A DNA stretch of 48,101 nucleotides. Source: Clostridium sp. CAG:678 (lineage in GTDB: Bacteria > Bacillota > Clostridia > Oscillospirales > Acutalibacteraceae). The notes beneath the pieces are model-generated. The model made no database searches, was not told the DNA's origin, and saw nothing but the letters and a program-made list of their open reading frames with translations. Below are positions 1-8,868 of the stretch, piece after piece (position 1 is the stretch's first letter; every line of letters begins with the position of its first letter). Position numbers and translations under genes: made by a program. The stretch covers positions 49,297 to 97,397 of the forward strand of contig HF991817.1 of the NCBI GenBank assembly GCA_000431535.1, written 5' to 3'.

Positions 1-696
1 CATGTGCTCTTCCAGCATAGAGGCTTTCGGGAAAGCGGTGCCGTATACGCGGCACAGCATCTTGTTTTTCGCATCGCCGCGCCAGTAGGCGCCCGTGCAG
101 TTTGTCAGCTTGAATGCCTTAACGGGTTTAACATCCATCAGGTGCGGCCCGGCGCAGAGTTCCGTGAATTCGCCCTGCTTGTAAAAACTGATGTTTTCGC
201 CTTTGCCTGCGTGTTCTTCAATGAGCTCTACTTTGTATGGCTCATCCTTTTCTTTCATCAGTTGGATAGCGTCCTGCGGCGGAAGTTCAAATCTTTCAAG
301 CGCCAGACCTTCCTTTACGATCTTTTTCATCTCCGCCTCTATTTTTTCAAGATCTTCGGGAGAGAACGGCGTTTCTGTGTCAAAATCGTAATAGAACCCG
401 TCGTGAATGGCGGGGCCGATCGTCAGTTTCACATCGGGATAAAGCCTTTTTACCGCCTGCGCCATAATGTGGGATGCCGTGTGGTTAAACGTTTTTTTCC
501 CGTCTTCATCATCAAAGGTCAGTATTTCCAAAGCGCAGTCCTCGCTGATCACGGTGCGCAGGTCTTTCACTTCGCCGTTTATCTTGCAGGAACAAGCGTT
601 TCTGTAAAGGCCCATGGAAATGTCTTTGGCAATATCCGCCGCGCGCATAGCGCCGTCATATTGCTTAACAGAGCCGTCTTTAAGCGTGATTTTCAT
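1..696 (-). CDS. thrS: threonyl-tRNA synthetase, N-terminal part (partial)
   Basis: Charges tRNA-Thr with threonine in the cytoplasm. Only the first 232 codons are in the window; the gene continues past position 1. The reading starts at an ATG at 696 preceded by a clear GGAGG. The first ~60 residues form a TGS domain. They are followed by the editing (SAD) domain, recognisable by its two metal-binding signatures HTASH (around residue 88) and CAGPH (around residue 205). The catalytic class II core and anticodon-binding domain would lie outside the window. The gene stands alone behind a T-box leader, so its expression should respond to uncharged tRNA-Thr. Identification is firm from the domain order and motifs. 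Confidence 0.97.
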   Translation of the reverse strand, partial: MKITLKDGSVKQYDGAMRAADIAKDISMGLYRNACSCKINGEVKDLRTVISEDCALEILTFDDEDGKKTFNHTASHIMAQAVKRLYPDVKLTIGPAIHDGFYYDFDTETPFSPEDLEKIEAEMKKIVKEGLALERFELPPQDAIQLMKEKDEPYKVELIEEHAGKGENISFYKQGEFTELCAGPHLMDVKPVKAFKLTNCTGAYWRGDAKNKMLCRVYGTAFPKASMLEEHM

Positions 697-754
697 AGTT
701 TTTCCTCCATATTTAATAGGTTTTCCGGCATTTCTGCCTTAAAATGGTTTGGGT

Positions 755-990
755 AAATAAAAAACGCCCCGTGCATCGTGTGCACAGGGTGAATAAAATC
801 CACGGTTCCACCTGAATTGCGCAAAAAGCGCCGCTCATTGTGCCCTTAACGCAGGCGTGCGGCTGGGATTGGCAGCACTCCGGGGCGGTGGCTTGCGCGC
901 GGTTGTGCGCCGCTTTCAGCATTCGGGCGCTCTCTGCAACAACGTAAAACGCAGTCTTATCCCCATCAAAGTTTTAATTTATCTGTGATT
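755..990 (-). promoter_or_regulatory. T-box riboswitch leader of thrS
   Basis: Between the thrS promoter and thrS, the minus strand carries the hallmarks of a T-box leader. An AGAGA-type motif and a GCTGAAAG segment mark the Stem I region at about 905-935. The conserved T-box AGGTGGAACC lies at complement 804-813, and an intrinsic terminator follows directly. Binding of uncharged tRNA-Thr would favour the antiterminator formed with the T-box sequence. ACC triplets occur on the 3' side of Stem I and could be the specifier, but I cannot fix the specifier loop by eye. Confidence 0.9.
757..790 (-). terminator. T-box attenuator terminator
   Basis: On the minus strand a 9-bp stem (781-789 pairing with 767-775, one G-T pair) with a 5-nt loop is followed by a run of T. 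It sits immediately after the T-box motif and before thrS, as expected for the regulated terminator. Confidence 0.85.
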
Positions 991-997
991 TACCTAT

Positions 998-1025
998 ATT
1001 ATAGCATTAATTTTTTTCTTGTCAA
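998..1025 (-). promoter_or_regulatory. thrS promoter
   Basis: On the minus strand there is TTGACA (1025-1020), a 16-nt spacer and TATAAT (1003-998), both perfect consensus boxes for the housekeeping sigma factor. Transcription would begin near 991, at the start of the T-box leader. Confidence 0.85.
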
Positions 1026-1102
1026 CACCCGCTTTTTCCCTTTTTTGAGCCGTTTTCCGGCCGCGTTTTTTAACGATTGGGGCAAATCGTAAGCCCTAAG
1101 CC

Positions 1103-1131
1103 TTGACATCTACAACATATAGGTGTATTAT
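1103..1131 (+). promoter_or_regulatory. rny promoter
   Basis: TTGACA at 1103-1108, a 17-nt spacer and TATTAT at 1126-1131. About 145 nt of very AT-rich leader (1138-1272, repeated TTTATATA-like runs) follows before rny. I see no strong hairpin or protein-coding potential in that leader. Confidence 0.75.
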
Positions 1132-1285
1132 ATTTGTTATGAACTATATGAAGTTTATATAGTGTTTATATAAATTTTACAGCATTTATATAGCATTATT
1201 ACCGAATTTTTCAGGTTTATATTAAAACTGTACCTTTTCTGATGATGATTTAAAAAACAAAAATTATGAACAGAAGGAGGTGCTA

Positions 1286-2851
1286 TTGATTCTCATGATG
1301 TCTACAACCATCGCCGTTGTCATAGCGGTAGTGTGCGCTGTTGTGTTTGCCGTTATCGGTTTCGTTCTCGGCTCTGTTTTCAGGCAGAAAGCAAATGAAA
1401 AAGAGATCGGTTCCGCAACACAGGAAGCCACCAAGATCATTAATGATGCGCTTCAGGAGGCTGAAACAACCAAAAAGACCAGCCTGATTGAAGCAAAAGA
1501 CGAAATTCATAGACTTCGCTCGGATGCGGATAAAGAGATCCGTGAAAGAAGAAGCGAGGTGCAAAAACTTGAAAACCGCCTGAATCAAAGGGAAGAATAC
1601 CTGGATAAAAGAGCGGATTCCATTGAGGCTAAAAATGAATCCTTGAGCGCAAAACTTAAGGAAGCGGACAACAAATTAATTGAAATCGATAGCATCAAGA
1701 AAAGCCAGTTTGATATGCTGGAAAAAATTTCGGGACTTTCACAGGAAGAGGCTAAAAAGCATCTTTTGGCATCTCTTGAAGAGGAACTGGATACCGAAAA
1801 GAGCAAAAAGATCCTTGAGTATGAGCAGATGACCCGCGATCAGAGCGAAGTGATTGCCAAAGAGATCATTGCCACTGCCATTCAGCGCTGCGCGGCAGAC
1901 CATACCGCGGAAACCACGGTTTCCGTTGTTGCGCTGCCAAACGATGATATGAAGGGCAGAATCATAGGCAGAGAGGGCAGAAACATCCGCTCTATCGAAA
2001 CCATAACGGGTGTGGAACTGATTATTGATGATACGCCGGAGGCAATCACGATCAGCTCTTTTGATCCTGTAAGAAGAGAGATTGCCAGGCTTACGCTGGA
2101 GCGTTTGATTCAGGACGGGCGTATCCATCCCACGAAGATCGAGGAAATGTTTGAGAAGTCTACCCGCGAGGTAAACGCCACCATCAAGCAGGAGGGCGAA
2201 AAAGCCGTTCTTGCGGCAAACTGCGGCCCGGTTCATCCGGAACTTGTCAAACTGCTCGGCAAACTGAAATACCGCACCTCTTACGGGCAGAATGTACTTA
2301 AGCACAGCCTGGAGGTGTGCTATATCGCCGGCCTTATGGCGGCGGAACTCGGCGCAAATGAAAAACTTGCCCGCCGTGCAGGTCTTTTGCACGATATCGG
2401 CAAGGCGCTTGACCATGAAATGGAAGGTTCCCATATTGCGCTTGGCGTAGAGTATGCCCGCAAATATAAGGAAAGCGAAGATGTGATTCATGCCATTCAG
2501 GCGCACCACGGTGATGTGGAGTGCAAAACGGTTGTTGCCTGCCTTGTGCAGGCGGCGGACGCGGTTTCCGCAGCAAGACCGGGCGCAAGACGTGAGAATA
2601 TTGAAAACTATATCAAACGTCTTCAGCAGCTTGAGGAGATCTCAAAGAGCTTTCCCGGCGTTAAAAGCGCTTATGCCATTCAGGCAGGCAGGGAAGTGCG
2701 CGTAATGGTCTGCCCAGAGACGGTTTCCGATGAAAAAATGCCGTATATCGCGCATGAGATCGCTAAAAAGATTGAAAGCGAACTTGAATATCCCGGTCAG
2801 ATCAAGGTGAATATTATCCGCGAATCCCGGGTAAGCGATGTGGCAAAATAA
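1286..2851 (+). CDS. rny: ribonuclease Y
   Basis: Membrane-anchored endoribonuclease that initiates mRNA turnover in Firmicutes. The 521-residue product is close to the usual ~520. It has an N-terminal membrane helix (about residues 3-28), then a long charged coiled coil (to ~residue 180), a KH RNA-binding domain with the [12 protein letters not shown] signature near residue 222, and an HD metal-dependent phosphohydrolase domain with HDIGK near residue 368. The most likely start is TTG at 1286, five bases after AAGGAGG (1274-1280). A GTG at 1280 overlaps that ribosome site, and ATGs at 1295 and 1298 are rather far from it. The gene has its own promoter and terminator. In Bacillus ymdB lies directly downstream; here ymdB is about 21 kb away. 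Confidence 0.97.
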   Translation: MILMMSTTIAVVIAVVCAVVFAVIGFVLGSVFRQKANEKEIGSATQEATKIINDALQEAETTKKTSLIEAKDEIHRLRSDADKEIRERRSEVQKLENRLNQREEYLDKRADSIEAKNESLSAKLKEADNKLIEIDSIKKSQFDMLEKISGLSQEEAKKHLLASLEEELDTEKSKKILEYEQMTRDQSEVIAKEIIATAIQRCAADHTAETTVSVVALPNDDMKGRIIGREGRNIRSIETITGVELIIDDTPEAITISSFDPVRREIARLTLERLIQDGRIHPTKIEEMFEKSTREVNATIKQEGEKAVLAANCGPVHPELVKLLGKLKYRTSYGQNVLKHSLEVCYIAGLMAAELGANEKLARRAGLLHDIGKALDHEMEGSHIALGVEYARKYKESEDVIHAIQAHHGDVECKTVVACLVQAADAVSAARPGARRENIENYIKRLQQLEEISKSFPGVKSAYAIQAGREVRVMVCPETVSDEKMPYIAHEIAKKIESELEYPGQIKVNIIRESRVSDVAK

Positions 2852-2859
2852 CAGATCTT

Positions 2860-2888
2860 AACGGTATCCGGTTTCGGATACCGTTTTT
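2860..2888 (+). terminator. rny terminator
   Basis: A perfect inverted repeat of about 10 bp, AACGGTATCC with its complement, separated by a short loop and followed by TTTTTTA. It lies 9 nt after the rny stop codon. Confidence 0.9.
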
Positions 2889-2914
2889 TATATTGTGTTT
2901 TGGAGGTAGATACT

Positions 2915-3205
2915 ATGGTAAAACATATCGTGTGTTTTAAACTGAAAGACAACAGCCCGACCGCGAAAGAAGAAGCGAAGCGGAGATTGCTGTCCATGCA
3001 AGGGAACGTGCCGGTTATAAAGGAAATAGAAGTGGGAACTGATTTCTTGGGCTCGGAAAGGAGTTATGATGTTATTCTGCTGGTAACGCTTGCAAACAGG
3101 CAGGCGCTGGAAGCATATCAAAATGATCCGTATCACTGCGCCTATGTTAAGCCGTATATGCACGAAAAGAGGTCTGCTTCCGTTTCTGTGGATTATGAAT
3201 TTTAG
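2915..3205 (+). CDS. Dabb-family (stress-responsive A/B barrel) protein
   Basis: A 96-residue protein starting with MVKHIVCFKLKD, which fits the Dabb (dimeric alpha-beta barrel, PF07876) family. The conserved features seen are the N-terminal strand with HIVCFKL, the central EVGTDF segment and a C-terminal H/Y-rich strand (YHCAYVKPYM). These small proteins form dimeric ferredoxin-like barrels and their cellular role is mostly unknown. The ATG at 2915 is chosen because GGAGGT lies just before it (2902-2907); an upstream in-frame TTG at 2900 overlaps the ribosome site. The gene sits alone between two terminators, so it may use readthrough or a weak promoter that I cannot identify. The family assignment is good; the function is unknown. 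Confidence 0.85.
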   Translation: MVKHIVCFKLKDNSPTAKEEAKRRLLSMQGNVPVIKEIEVGTDFLGSERSYDVILLVTLANRQALEAYQNDPYHCAYVKPYMHEKRSASVSVDYEF

Positions 3206-3268
3206 TGATATTTTGGGAAATGTTTGCTATATAAATATAAAAAACGGAATAAATTTATGAATTATGAA

Positions 3269-3300
3269 CAAAGATACCAGTATTTTATTGGTATCTTTTA
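3269..3300 (+). terminator. terminator after the Dabb gene
   Basis: An AAAGATACCA arm and its complement flank a short AT-rich loop, and TTTTA follows. It separates the small gene from the polysaccharide operon. Confidence 0.8.
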
Positions 3301-3323
3301 CTTTTATAATTGCCTTTTTTAAG

Positions 3324-3352
3324 TTGATAAGGAAAGTGTTATGTGATATAAT
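3324..3352 (+). promoter_or_regulatory. promoter of the polysaccharide operon
   Basis: TTGATA at 3324-3329, a 17-nt spacer and TATAAT at 3347-3352. A TG at 3344-3345 gives an extended -10. It is the only good promoter upstream of the 14-gene run, whose genes are mostly overlapping or closely spaced. An AT-rich leader of about 65 nt separates it from the first gene. Confidence 0.75.
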
Positions 3353-3420
3353 TTACTTATATATAATTAATTTATATTTATTATATTAAAAATTGACCTG
3401 CAGATTACGGAGGATGAAAA

Positions 3421-4191
3421 GTGAACGAGCAAAGAGAGATCGAGATAGATTTAAGAAAAGTTTTTTCCATGCTGAAAAAACGAATCCTATATATAATTTT
3501 AGGAACTCTGATCACAGCGGTGCTTGCCGGGTGTATAACAGAGTTTTTTATCACCCCCACCTATACCGCATCCTGCACGCTGTATGTTTACAGTAATACG
3601 GATCGTGTCAGCACGGATTCTTCCATCGGGCAAAACGAGATCACTGCGTCACAGCAGCTTGTAAACACCTATATCGTTGTGCTGGAAAGTGATCGTGTGC
3701 TTGAGGAAGTTGTGCAGAATCTGGATCTGGATATGACCGTTTCCCAGCTGCGTTCCATGATCTCATGCGCGCAGATCAACGAAACGGAGATTTTTAACGT
3801 AACCGTAACCAGTGCCAGCCCCGCCCTTGCAGCGGATATTGCCAATTCTATTGCCGATGTGGCGCCGGATGCCATTGTGGATACGATTAAAGCCGGCGGC
3901 GTAAGCGTGATCGATTATGCCAAGGTGCCGAGTTCGCCCTCTTCGCCGGATTTCAAGCTGAATATTTTGATCGGCGCTCTTGTTGGGCTGGTAGTTACAT
4001 TCCTTATCTTCTTTATCCGCGAACTGTTTGATACCACCGTTACGGAAGAGGCGGATCTGGAAAGAGAATTTGAAAATATCCCCGTTATCGGAACCATACC
4101 CCGGCTGATCCCGTCCGCCGCTAAGATGGAGGAGTCATCCGGCGGCGAAAATAAGCCGCGTACTGAGATCGGGAAAGGAGGCAGAAAATAA
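3421..4191 (+). CDS. cpsC: polysaccharide chain-length determinant / kinase activator (CpsC/Wzz type)
   Basis: Membrane protein that sets polymer length and activates the partner tyrosine kinase. The 256-residue product has the Wzz architecture: a short cytoplasmic N-terminus, a membrane segment at about residues 22-45, an extracytoplasmic region, and a second membrane segment at about 178-200. A cytoplasmic tail of roughly 55 residues follows. The start is GTG at 3421, seven bases after CGGAGG. Its stop codon overlaps the ATG of the kinase gene by one base, the usual CpsC-CpsD coupling in Gram-positive capsule loci. No CpsB-type phosphatase or LCP transferase gene accompanies the pair here. 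Confidence 0.92.
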   Translation: MNEQREIEIDLRKVFSMLKKRILYIILGTLITAVLAGCITEFFITPTYTASCTLYVYSNTDRVSTDSSIGQNEITASQQLVNTYIVVLESDRVLEEVVQNLDLDMTVSQLRSMISCAQINETEIFNVTVTSASPALAADIANSIADVAPDAIVDTIKAGGVSVIDYAKVPSSPSSPDFKLNILIGALVGLVVTFLIFFIRELFDTTVTEEADLEREFENIPVIGTIPRLIPSAAKMEESSGGENKPRTEIGKGGRK

Positions 4192-4961
4192 TGGCTCTTT
4201 TCGGGAAAAATAAAAAAGCAAATCAAAAAAGTAAATCTTTTTCAAGGGAAGACCCTAAAAAAGTTTTAAATGCAGAATCCCCGTTTGTTGTGAAAGAGGC
4301 GTATTCCGCCATCCGAACCAATCTGCTCTTTATGCAAAAAGGGGAAAAATGCCCCGTTTTTGTTATAACCAGTCCTACTGCCAATAACGGCAAAACGATC
4401 AACAGCATCAATCTTGCCATCTCTTTTGCCCAGATGGGTAAAAAGACTTTGCTGATCGACGGGGATATGAGAAATCCCACCATTCACCGCATGTTTTCCA
4501 TACCGGTTAAGAACGGCCTTTCGGAGATCCTTGCAGGGCTTACGGATAATATCACCGTTTCAAAAACGGAGATCGAAAATCTCTCCGTCCTGACCGGCGG
4601 AAAGATCCCGCCGAATCCGGCGGAACTCGTTTCCTCCTCCAGAATGGATAAACTGCTTGAATTTGTAAAAGAGCATTATGATTGTGTGTTTATTGATACG
4701 CCGCCTGTGAATCTTGTTACGGACGCAACCGTTTTCGCCCAAAAGACCACAGGTTATATCCTGATCATTAAAGCGAATATGACGGATATTGCGGAAGTAA
4801 AAACCGCCGTTTCCAATCTGGATAATATAGGCGGAAATATCCTTGGGTTCATTTTGAATGACGTTACTTCCGGCAGGCATAAATATTATTCTTATTACAA
4901 GAAATACGATTATAAATATAAATATTCTTACGGCTATGGTTACGGCTACGGCTATAAATAA
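4191..4961 (+). CDS. cpsD: bacterial tyrosine kinase of the polysaccharide locus (CpsD type)
   Basis: Cytoplasmic BY-kinase that autophosphorylates on C-terminal tyrosines and controls polymer assembly with CpsC. The 256-residue protein has a Walker A region (near residue 65, reading TSPTANNGKT), a Walker A' motif LLIDGDMRNP and a Walker B motif CVFIDTPP. The last ~25 residues are dominated by tyrosine (YY, YDY, then several GY repeats), the phosphorylated cluster of this family. The Walker A differs from the usual PGEGKS/T in having ANN before GKT, although the lysine and threonine remain. The start ATG shares one base with the cpsC stop codon. No matching phosphatase is beside it; an LMW phosphatase is found 29 kb away. 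Confidence 0.94.
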   Translation: MALFGKNKKANQKSKSFSREDPKKVLNAESPFVVKEAYSAIRTNLLFMQKGEKCPVFVITSPTANNGKTINSINLAISFAQMGKKTLLIDGDMRNPTIHRMFSIPVKNGLSEILAGLTDNITVSKTEIENLSVLTGGKIPPNPAELVSSSRMDKLLEFVKEHYDCVFIDTPPVNLVTDATVFAQKTTGYILIIKANMTDIAEVKTAVSNLDNIGGNILGFILNDVTSGRHKYYSYYKKYDYKYKYSYGYGYGYGYK

Positions 4962-5007
4962 ACCGCTGGCGTAAAGGCTAAATTTCTTTTTAAGGGTTGC
5001 GAGAATT

Positions 5008-6504
5008 ATGAATAAAAGAAAGGCTACTCAGCTGCTTGTGGAATTTTCGGTGGACCTTTCGTCTCTTCTGTTTGCAAATCTGATTTCTTTTTTGCTGTGC
5101 ACGGCGATCCATAAGATCCCAAATCTTACAAAGCAGTCCGCATGGATCTATGTGATCTGCCTTGTACTGTCTTTTTGCGTCATCTTTTTCGGCTTTTCGG
5201 TATCTCTGGATCTGTCGGTCAGAAACAGGTTGCGTGAATTTATTGCGGTTGTCAGAAACTGCCTTTTAACGTATATGACCCTTTCCGTAGCGCTCGTTCT
5301 TACAAGAAGTGATCTCGTAAACGGCAGGTATATGTTTCTGATCTCGCTGTTCCTTTTCATTTCGTTTTCCTGTATCAACAGGTATTTTACCAAGCGCCTT
5401 CTGATTCGCCATTTTTCGCATTCCGGGCTGGTAAATCTTGCGGGCGTCATTACGGTTGGCAGAAGGGCAGAAGATTTTGTTTCAAACCTTCAGCAGGACT
5501 GGACAAGGCATATCAAAGGCGTTGCCGTGATCGACGCCGAATATCAAAACGGAAATTACGTTTTTTCCGATGCTTTGAAATCTTCCGGCGGAAATGCCGT
5601 TGCGGCAAAACCAAAAGCAATAAAATATGTTTCTTCGGTTCCGGTTGTTGCCAATCTGGATAATGTGATCGACTGGGTCAAAAGGGAATCTCTGGACGAA
5701 GTCTATATCAATGTACCCTATGAGTATGAAAGCAAAATAGCGCAACTTGCCGAAGAGATCGAAAGCATGGGCATTATGGTTCACATTAATCTTCCCACGC
5801 TTGAAAAATTGGTGGAAAACAGCGAATTTGATAACGTGGAATGCACCATGGTGGCAGGCTACCCAACGGCAACGCTTACGGCTGCGCGCCAGCTGCCGCT
5901 TTCCGCCGTTATCTTTAAAAGAATTGTGGATATTATCGGCGGCTTTTTAGGCAGCCTGATTTCCTTGCCGGTCATACTTGTTGTTGCCGTGCCGCTGCTG
6001 ATCGAATCCCGCGGTCCGCTCATTTTTAAGCAGCCGCGCGTTGGAAAAAACGGCAGGGTGTTCAATATTTATAAACTGCGTTCCATGTATGTGGACGCGG
6101 AAGAGAGAAAAAAAGAACTGCTGGCTAAAAATGAAATGAACGGTTATATGTTTAAAATGGATAATGACCCCAGAATCACAAAAGTCGGCAGATTTATACG
6201 CAGAACCAGCATTGATGAACTGCCCCAGTTCTGGAATGTACTGAAAGGGGATATGAGCCTTGTGGGCACAAGGCCTCCCACGCTGGATGAATTTTCAAAA
6301 TATGAAAGCCACCATAAACGCCGCCTTTCCATGCGGCCGGGTATAACCGGCATGTGGCAGGTCAGCGGGCGTTCAAAAATCAATAATTTTGAGGATGTTG
6401 TAAAACTGGATTGTGAATACATAGATAACTGGAGCGCCTGGCTGGATCTGAAGATCATGTTCAAAACCGTGGGCGTTGTACTCAGGGGGATCGGCGCGGA
6501 ATGA
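5008..6504 (+). CDS. undecaprenyl-phosphate sugar phosphotransferase (initiating transferase)
   Basis: Integral membrane enzyme that loads the first sugar-1-phosphate on undecaprenyl phosphate. The 498 residues contain four to five N-terminal membrane helices (to ~residue 150), a cytoplasmic Rossmann-like CoA_binding_3 region (about 150-270) and a C-terminal bacterial sugar transferase domain. The latter begins at KRIVDIIGG (near 300) and carries YKLRSMY, the SIDELPQ segment and GDMSLVGTRPP (near 415). This is the WbaP/CpsE/EpsE architecture. The sugar (glucose, galactose or another) cannot be read from the sequence. The ribosome site is weak (AAGGG about 13 bases upstream). Its stop overlaps the next gene by 4 bases (ATGA). 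Confidence 0.93.
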   Translation: MNKRKATQLLVEFSVDLSSLLFANLISFLLCTAIHKIPNLTKQSAWIYVICLVLSFCVIFFGFSVSLDLSVRNRLREFIAVVRNCLLTYMTLSVALVLTRSDLVNGRYMFLISLFLFISFSCINRYFTKRLLIRHFSHSGLVNLAGVITVGRRAEDFVSNLQQDWTRHIKGVAVIDAEYQNGNYVFSDALKSSGGNAVAAKPKAIKYVSSVPVVANLDNVIDWVKRESLDEVYINVPYEYESKIAQLAEEIESMGIMVHINLPTLEKLVENSEFDNVECTMVAGYPTATLTAARQLPLSAVIFKRIVDIIGGFLGSLISLPVILVVAVPLLIESRGPLIFKQPRVGKNGRVFNIYKLRSMYVDAEERKKELLAKNEMNGYMFKMDNDPRITKVGRFIRRTSIDELPQFWNVLKGDMSLVGTRPPTLDEFSKYESHHKRRLSMRPGITGMWQVSGRSKINNFEDVVKLDCEYIDNWSAWLDLKIMFKTVGVVLRGIGAE

Positions 6505-7658
6505 AAAACGATTCGCATCTTAAGATCGCCATGATCGGGCATAAGCGGATCCCGTCGCGTGAGGGCGGCGTGGAGATCGTGGTTTACGAACTGTCCAGTT
6601 TCTTGGCAAAAGCCGGCAACCGGGTGGATGTCTATAACCGGGGCGGCAGTCATGTTTCCGGCAGCAGGTTCAAAAGCGAGGATATGCCGCTTGATCCGAA
6701 GGTTAAGATCATCACCGTGCCCACCCCGAAATCAAAAACGTTAAACGCTTTTGTTTACAGCTTTTTTGCGTCGCTCCGGGCGCTTTTCGGCGGATATGAC
6801 GTTATCCATTTCCATGCCGAAGGCCCGGCGGTCATGTGCTTTTTGCCAAAACTTTTCGGCATACGCACGGTTGCAACGATTCACGGGCTGGACTGGCAAC
6901 GGTCAAAATGGGGCGGTTTTGCTTCAAAATATCTTAAATTCGGTGAAAAAACGGCGGCTAAATATGCAGATGAGATCATTGTGCTCTCCCGCTCCGTTCA
7001 GGATTATTTTAAAAAGGAATACGGCAGGGAGACCGTTTATATTCCAAACGGCGTTCGTGCGCCGCAAATCCGGTCTCTTTCCTTGCTTGCAGAGAAATAC
7101 GGCCTGAAAAAAGACGGGTATCTTCTTTATCTCGGCAGGATCGTTCCGGAAAAAGGCATTCACTATTTGATAGACGCCTATTCCGCGCTGCATACGGAAA
7201 TGCCGCTTGTGATCGCCGGCGGATCCAGTCATTCACAGGCGTATTTTGAAGAACTGAAAGTAAAAGCGCAGGGCAAAAAGATCGTGTTTACGGATTTTGT
7301 GCAGGGAAGGGAATTGGAAGAACTGTATTCCAATGCGTATCTTTATGTTTTGCCCAGCGATCTTGAGGGAATGCCCATCAGCCTGCTGGAGGCAATGAGT
7401 TATTCCAACTGCTGCCTGACTTCGGATATAGAGGAATGCACGCAGGTGTGCGGCGATAACGCCGTTTACTTTAAAAAGAGCAATGTGAAAGATCTTAAAA
7501 ACAAACTGGAATTTTTGCTCGGCAGCAGAGATGCTGTAGAAAACTATAAACAGCGCGCGGCGCAATATGTCCTTTCCCGCTACAGCTGGGAAAATGCCGG
7601 CAAAAAAACGCTTGCGCTTTACAGGGGTGAACCGCTTGAAGATACTGATCGTAAATAA
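6501..7658 (+). CDS. glycosyltransferase family 4, DUF1972-like N-terminus
   Basis: Cytoplasmic nucleotide-sugar-dependent transferase predicted to add the second sugar of the repeat unit. The 385-residue GT-B protein starts with the IPSREGGVE motif typical of the DUF1972/rhamnosyltransferase-like GT4 subgroup. The C-terminal donor-binding half has the LYLGRIVPEKG segment and the SDLEGMPISLLEAM motif that holds the GT4 EX7E glutamates. It overlaps the preceding transferase by 4 bases and the following GT4 gene by about 23 bases, so translation is probably coupled. Donor and acceptor are unknown; its place after the initiating enzyme suggests an early step. Confidence 0.9.
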   Translation: MKNDSHLKIAMIGHKRIPSREGGVEIVVYELSSFLAKAGNRVDVYNRGGSHVSGSRFKSEDMPLDPKVKIITVPTPKSKTLNAFVYSFFASLRALFGGYDVIHFHAEGPAVMCFLPKLFGIRTVATIHGLDWQRSKWGGFASKYLKFGEKTAAKYADEIIVLSRSVQDYFKKEYGRETVYIPNGVRAPQIRSLSLLAEKYGLKKDGYLLYLGRIVPEKGIHYLIDAYSALHTEMPLVIAGGSSHSQAYFEELKVKAQGKKIVFTDFVQGRELEELYSNAYLYVLPSDLEGMPISLLEAMSYSNCCLTSDIEECTQVCGDNAVYFKKSNVKDLKNKLEFLLGSRDAVENYKQRAAQYVLSRYSWENAGKKTLALYRGEPLEDTDRK

Positions 7659-8820
7659 ATTTTTATATCCGAACGGCGGTTCCGAGACCTATATTTTTAA
7701 AATCGGCGAGCAGTTGCAAAAATGCGGTCATGAAGTGCAGTATTTCGGCATGGAGCACAGCGGCAGGATCGTGGGCAATCAGCTTGGTCTTTATACGAAA
7801 GATATGGATTTTCATACCGGATCCCTGCTTTCCAAATTTACATATCCCGTAAAAACGATCTATTCTTCCGATGCAAAGCGAAAGATGCTTGCCGTTTTAA
7901 AAGATTTTCAGCCGGATGCGGTTCATCTGAACAATTTTAACTATCAGCTTACCCCCACCGTGATCCTTGCCGTTAAGCAATATGAAAAAGAATCCGGCAG
8001 GCGTGTCAGGCTCGTTTATACAGCACATGATTATCAGCTTGTGTGCCCCAATCATATGATGATGACGCCGTCCGGGCAGATCTGCGAGAAGTGCGCGGGC
8101 GGTCATTCTATAAACTGCTTTAAAAATTCCTGCATCCATTCTTCAAAACTGAAAAGCATTATCGGCGCCGCGGAGGGCTGTTTCTGGCATTCCAAAAAGG
8201 TTTACAGATGGATAGATACCGTTATCTGCCCAACGGCTTTTATGGCGTCTAAAATCAATCAGGATCCCGTGTTCCGCGGTAAAACAAAAGTGCTGTATAA
8301 TTTTATTGACAAGGTGGATAAAACGCCTGTTCAGAAAGAGGATTACGTTCTGTTTTTCGGCAGGTTCAGCGCCGAAAAAGGTATGGAAACGCTGATTGCC
8401 GCAAAGGATATTGACTTTGTTTGCGCGGGGAGCGGCCCTATGGAAGATGCGGTCAATCATTCTGCGAACATTAGAAATGTTGGCTTTAAAACCGGTAAAG
8501 AACTGGAAGAACTGATAAAAAAAGCGGCTTGCTCCGTTTATCCCAGTATTTGGTATGAAAACTGCCCGTTTTCCGTTATGGAAAGCATCTCTTACGGCAC
8601 CCCGGTTGTTGGCGCAGCCATCGGCGGCATACCGGAGCTGATTGATGACGGCAAAACGGGCTTTCTCTTTGCGCCCGGGAATGTAAAAGACTTTTCGGAT
8701 AAAGTAAAGGCGCTTCTCGGCAACAAACAGCTTGCTTTAGAAATGCATAAAAACTGCCTGAATAAAAAGTTTATGACGGTAGATCAGTATTGTGAAAAGC
8801 TCTTGGAGATCTATAGTTAA
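7636..8820 (+). CDS. glycosyltransferase family 4
   Basis: A second GT-B retaining glycosyltransferase, 394 residues when read from TTG at 7636. This start gives LKILIVNKFLYPNGGSE, the usual GT4 N-terminus with a glycine-rich acceptor loop, and has AGGGGTG about seven bases upstream. An ATG at 7567 is in frame but would add 23 residues with no family resemblance, all inside the previous gene. The donor half shows LFFGRFSAEKGM, YPSIWYENCPFSVMESI (EX7E region) and a GGIPELI segment. A cysteine-rich patch near residues 140-165 (several C and H) is common in this subgroup and may bind metal. The sugar specificity is unknown. Confidence 0.9.
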   Translation: MKILIVNKFLYPNGGSETYIFKIGEQLQKCGHEVQYFGMEHSGRIVGNQLGLYTKDMDFHTGSLLSKFTYPVKTIYSSDAKRKMLAVLKDFQPDAVHLNNFNYQLTPTVILAVKQYEKESGRRVRLVYTAHDYQLVCPNHMMMTPSGQICEKCAGGHSINCFKNSCIHSSKLKSIIGAAEGCFWHSKKVYRWIDTVICPTAFMASKINQDPVFRGKTKVLYNFIDKVDKTPVQKEDYVLFFGRFSAEKGMETLIAAKDIDFVCAGSGPMEDAVNHSANIRNVGFKTGKELEELIKKAACSVYPSIWYENCPFSVMESISYGTPVVGAAIGGIPELIDDGKTGFLFAPGNVKDFSDKVKALLGNKQLALEMHKNCLNKKFMTVDQYCEKLLEIYS

Positions 8821-8868
8821 AACGCGGATCCCATTTATAAAAAACAGATTTTGTAAAGAAGGTAAATC

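Noticed and set aside
4-756. A 250-codon plus-strand frame opposite thrS.
   Set aside because: It is antisense to thrS and has no protein-like motif.
7567-7635. A longer N-terminus of the second GT4.
   Set aside because: The added residues are encoded within the previous gene and precede the canonical LKILIVNKF start, which has its own ribosome site.
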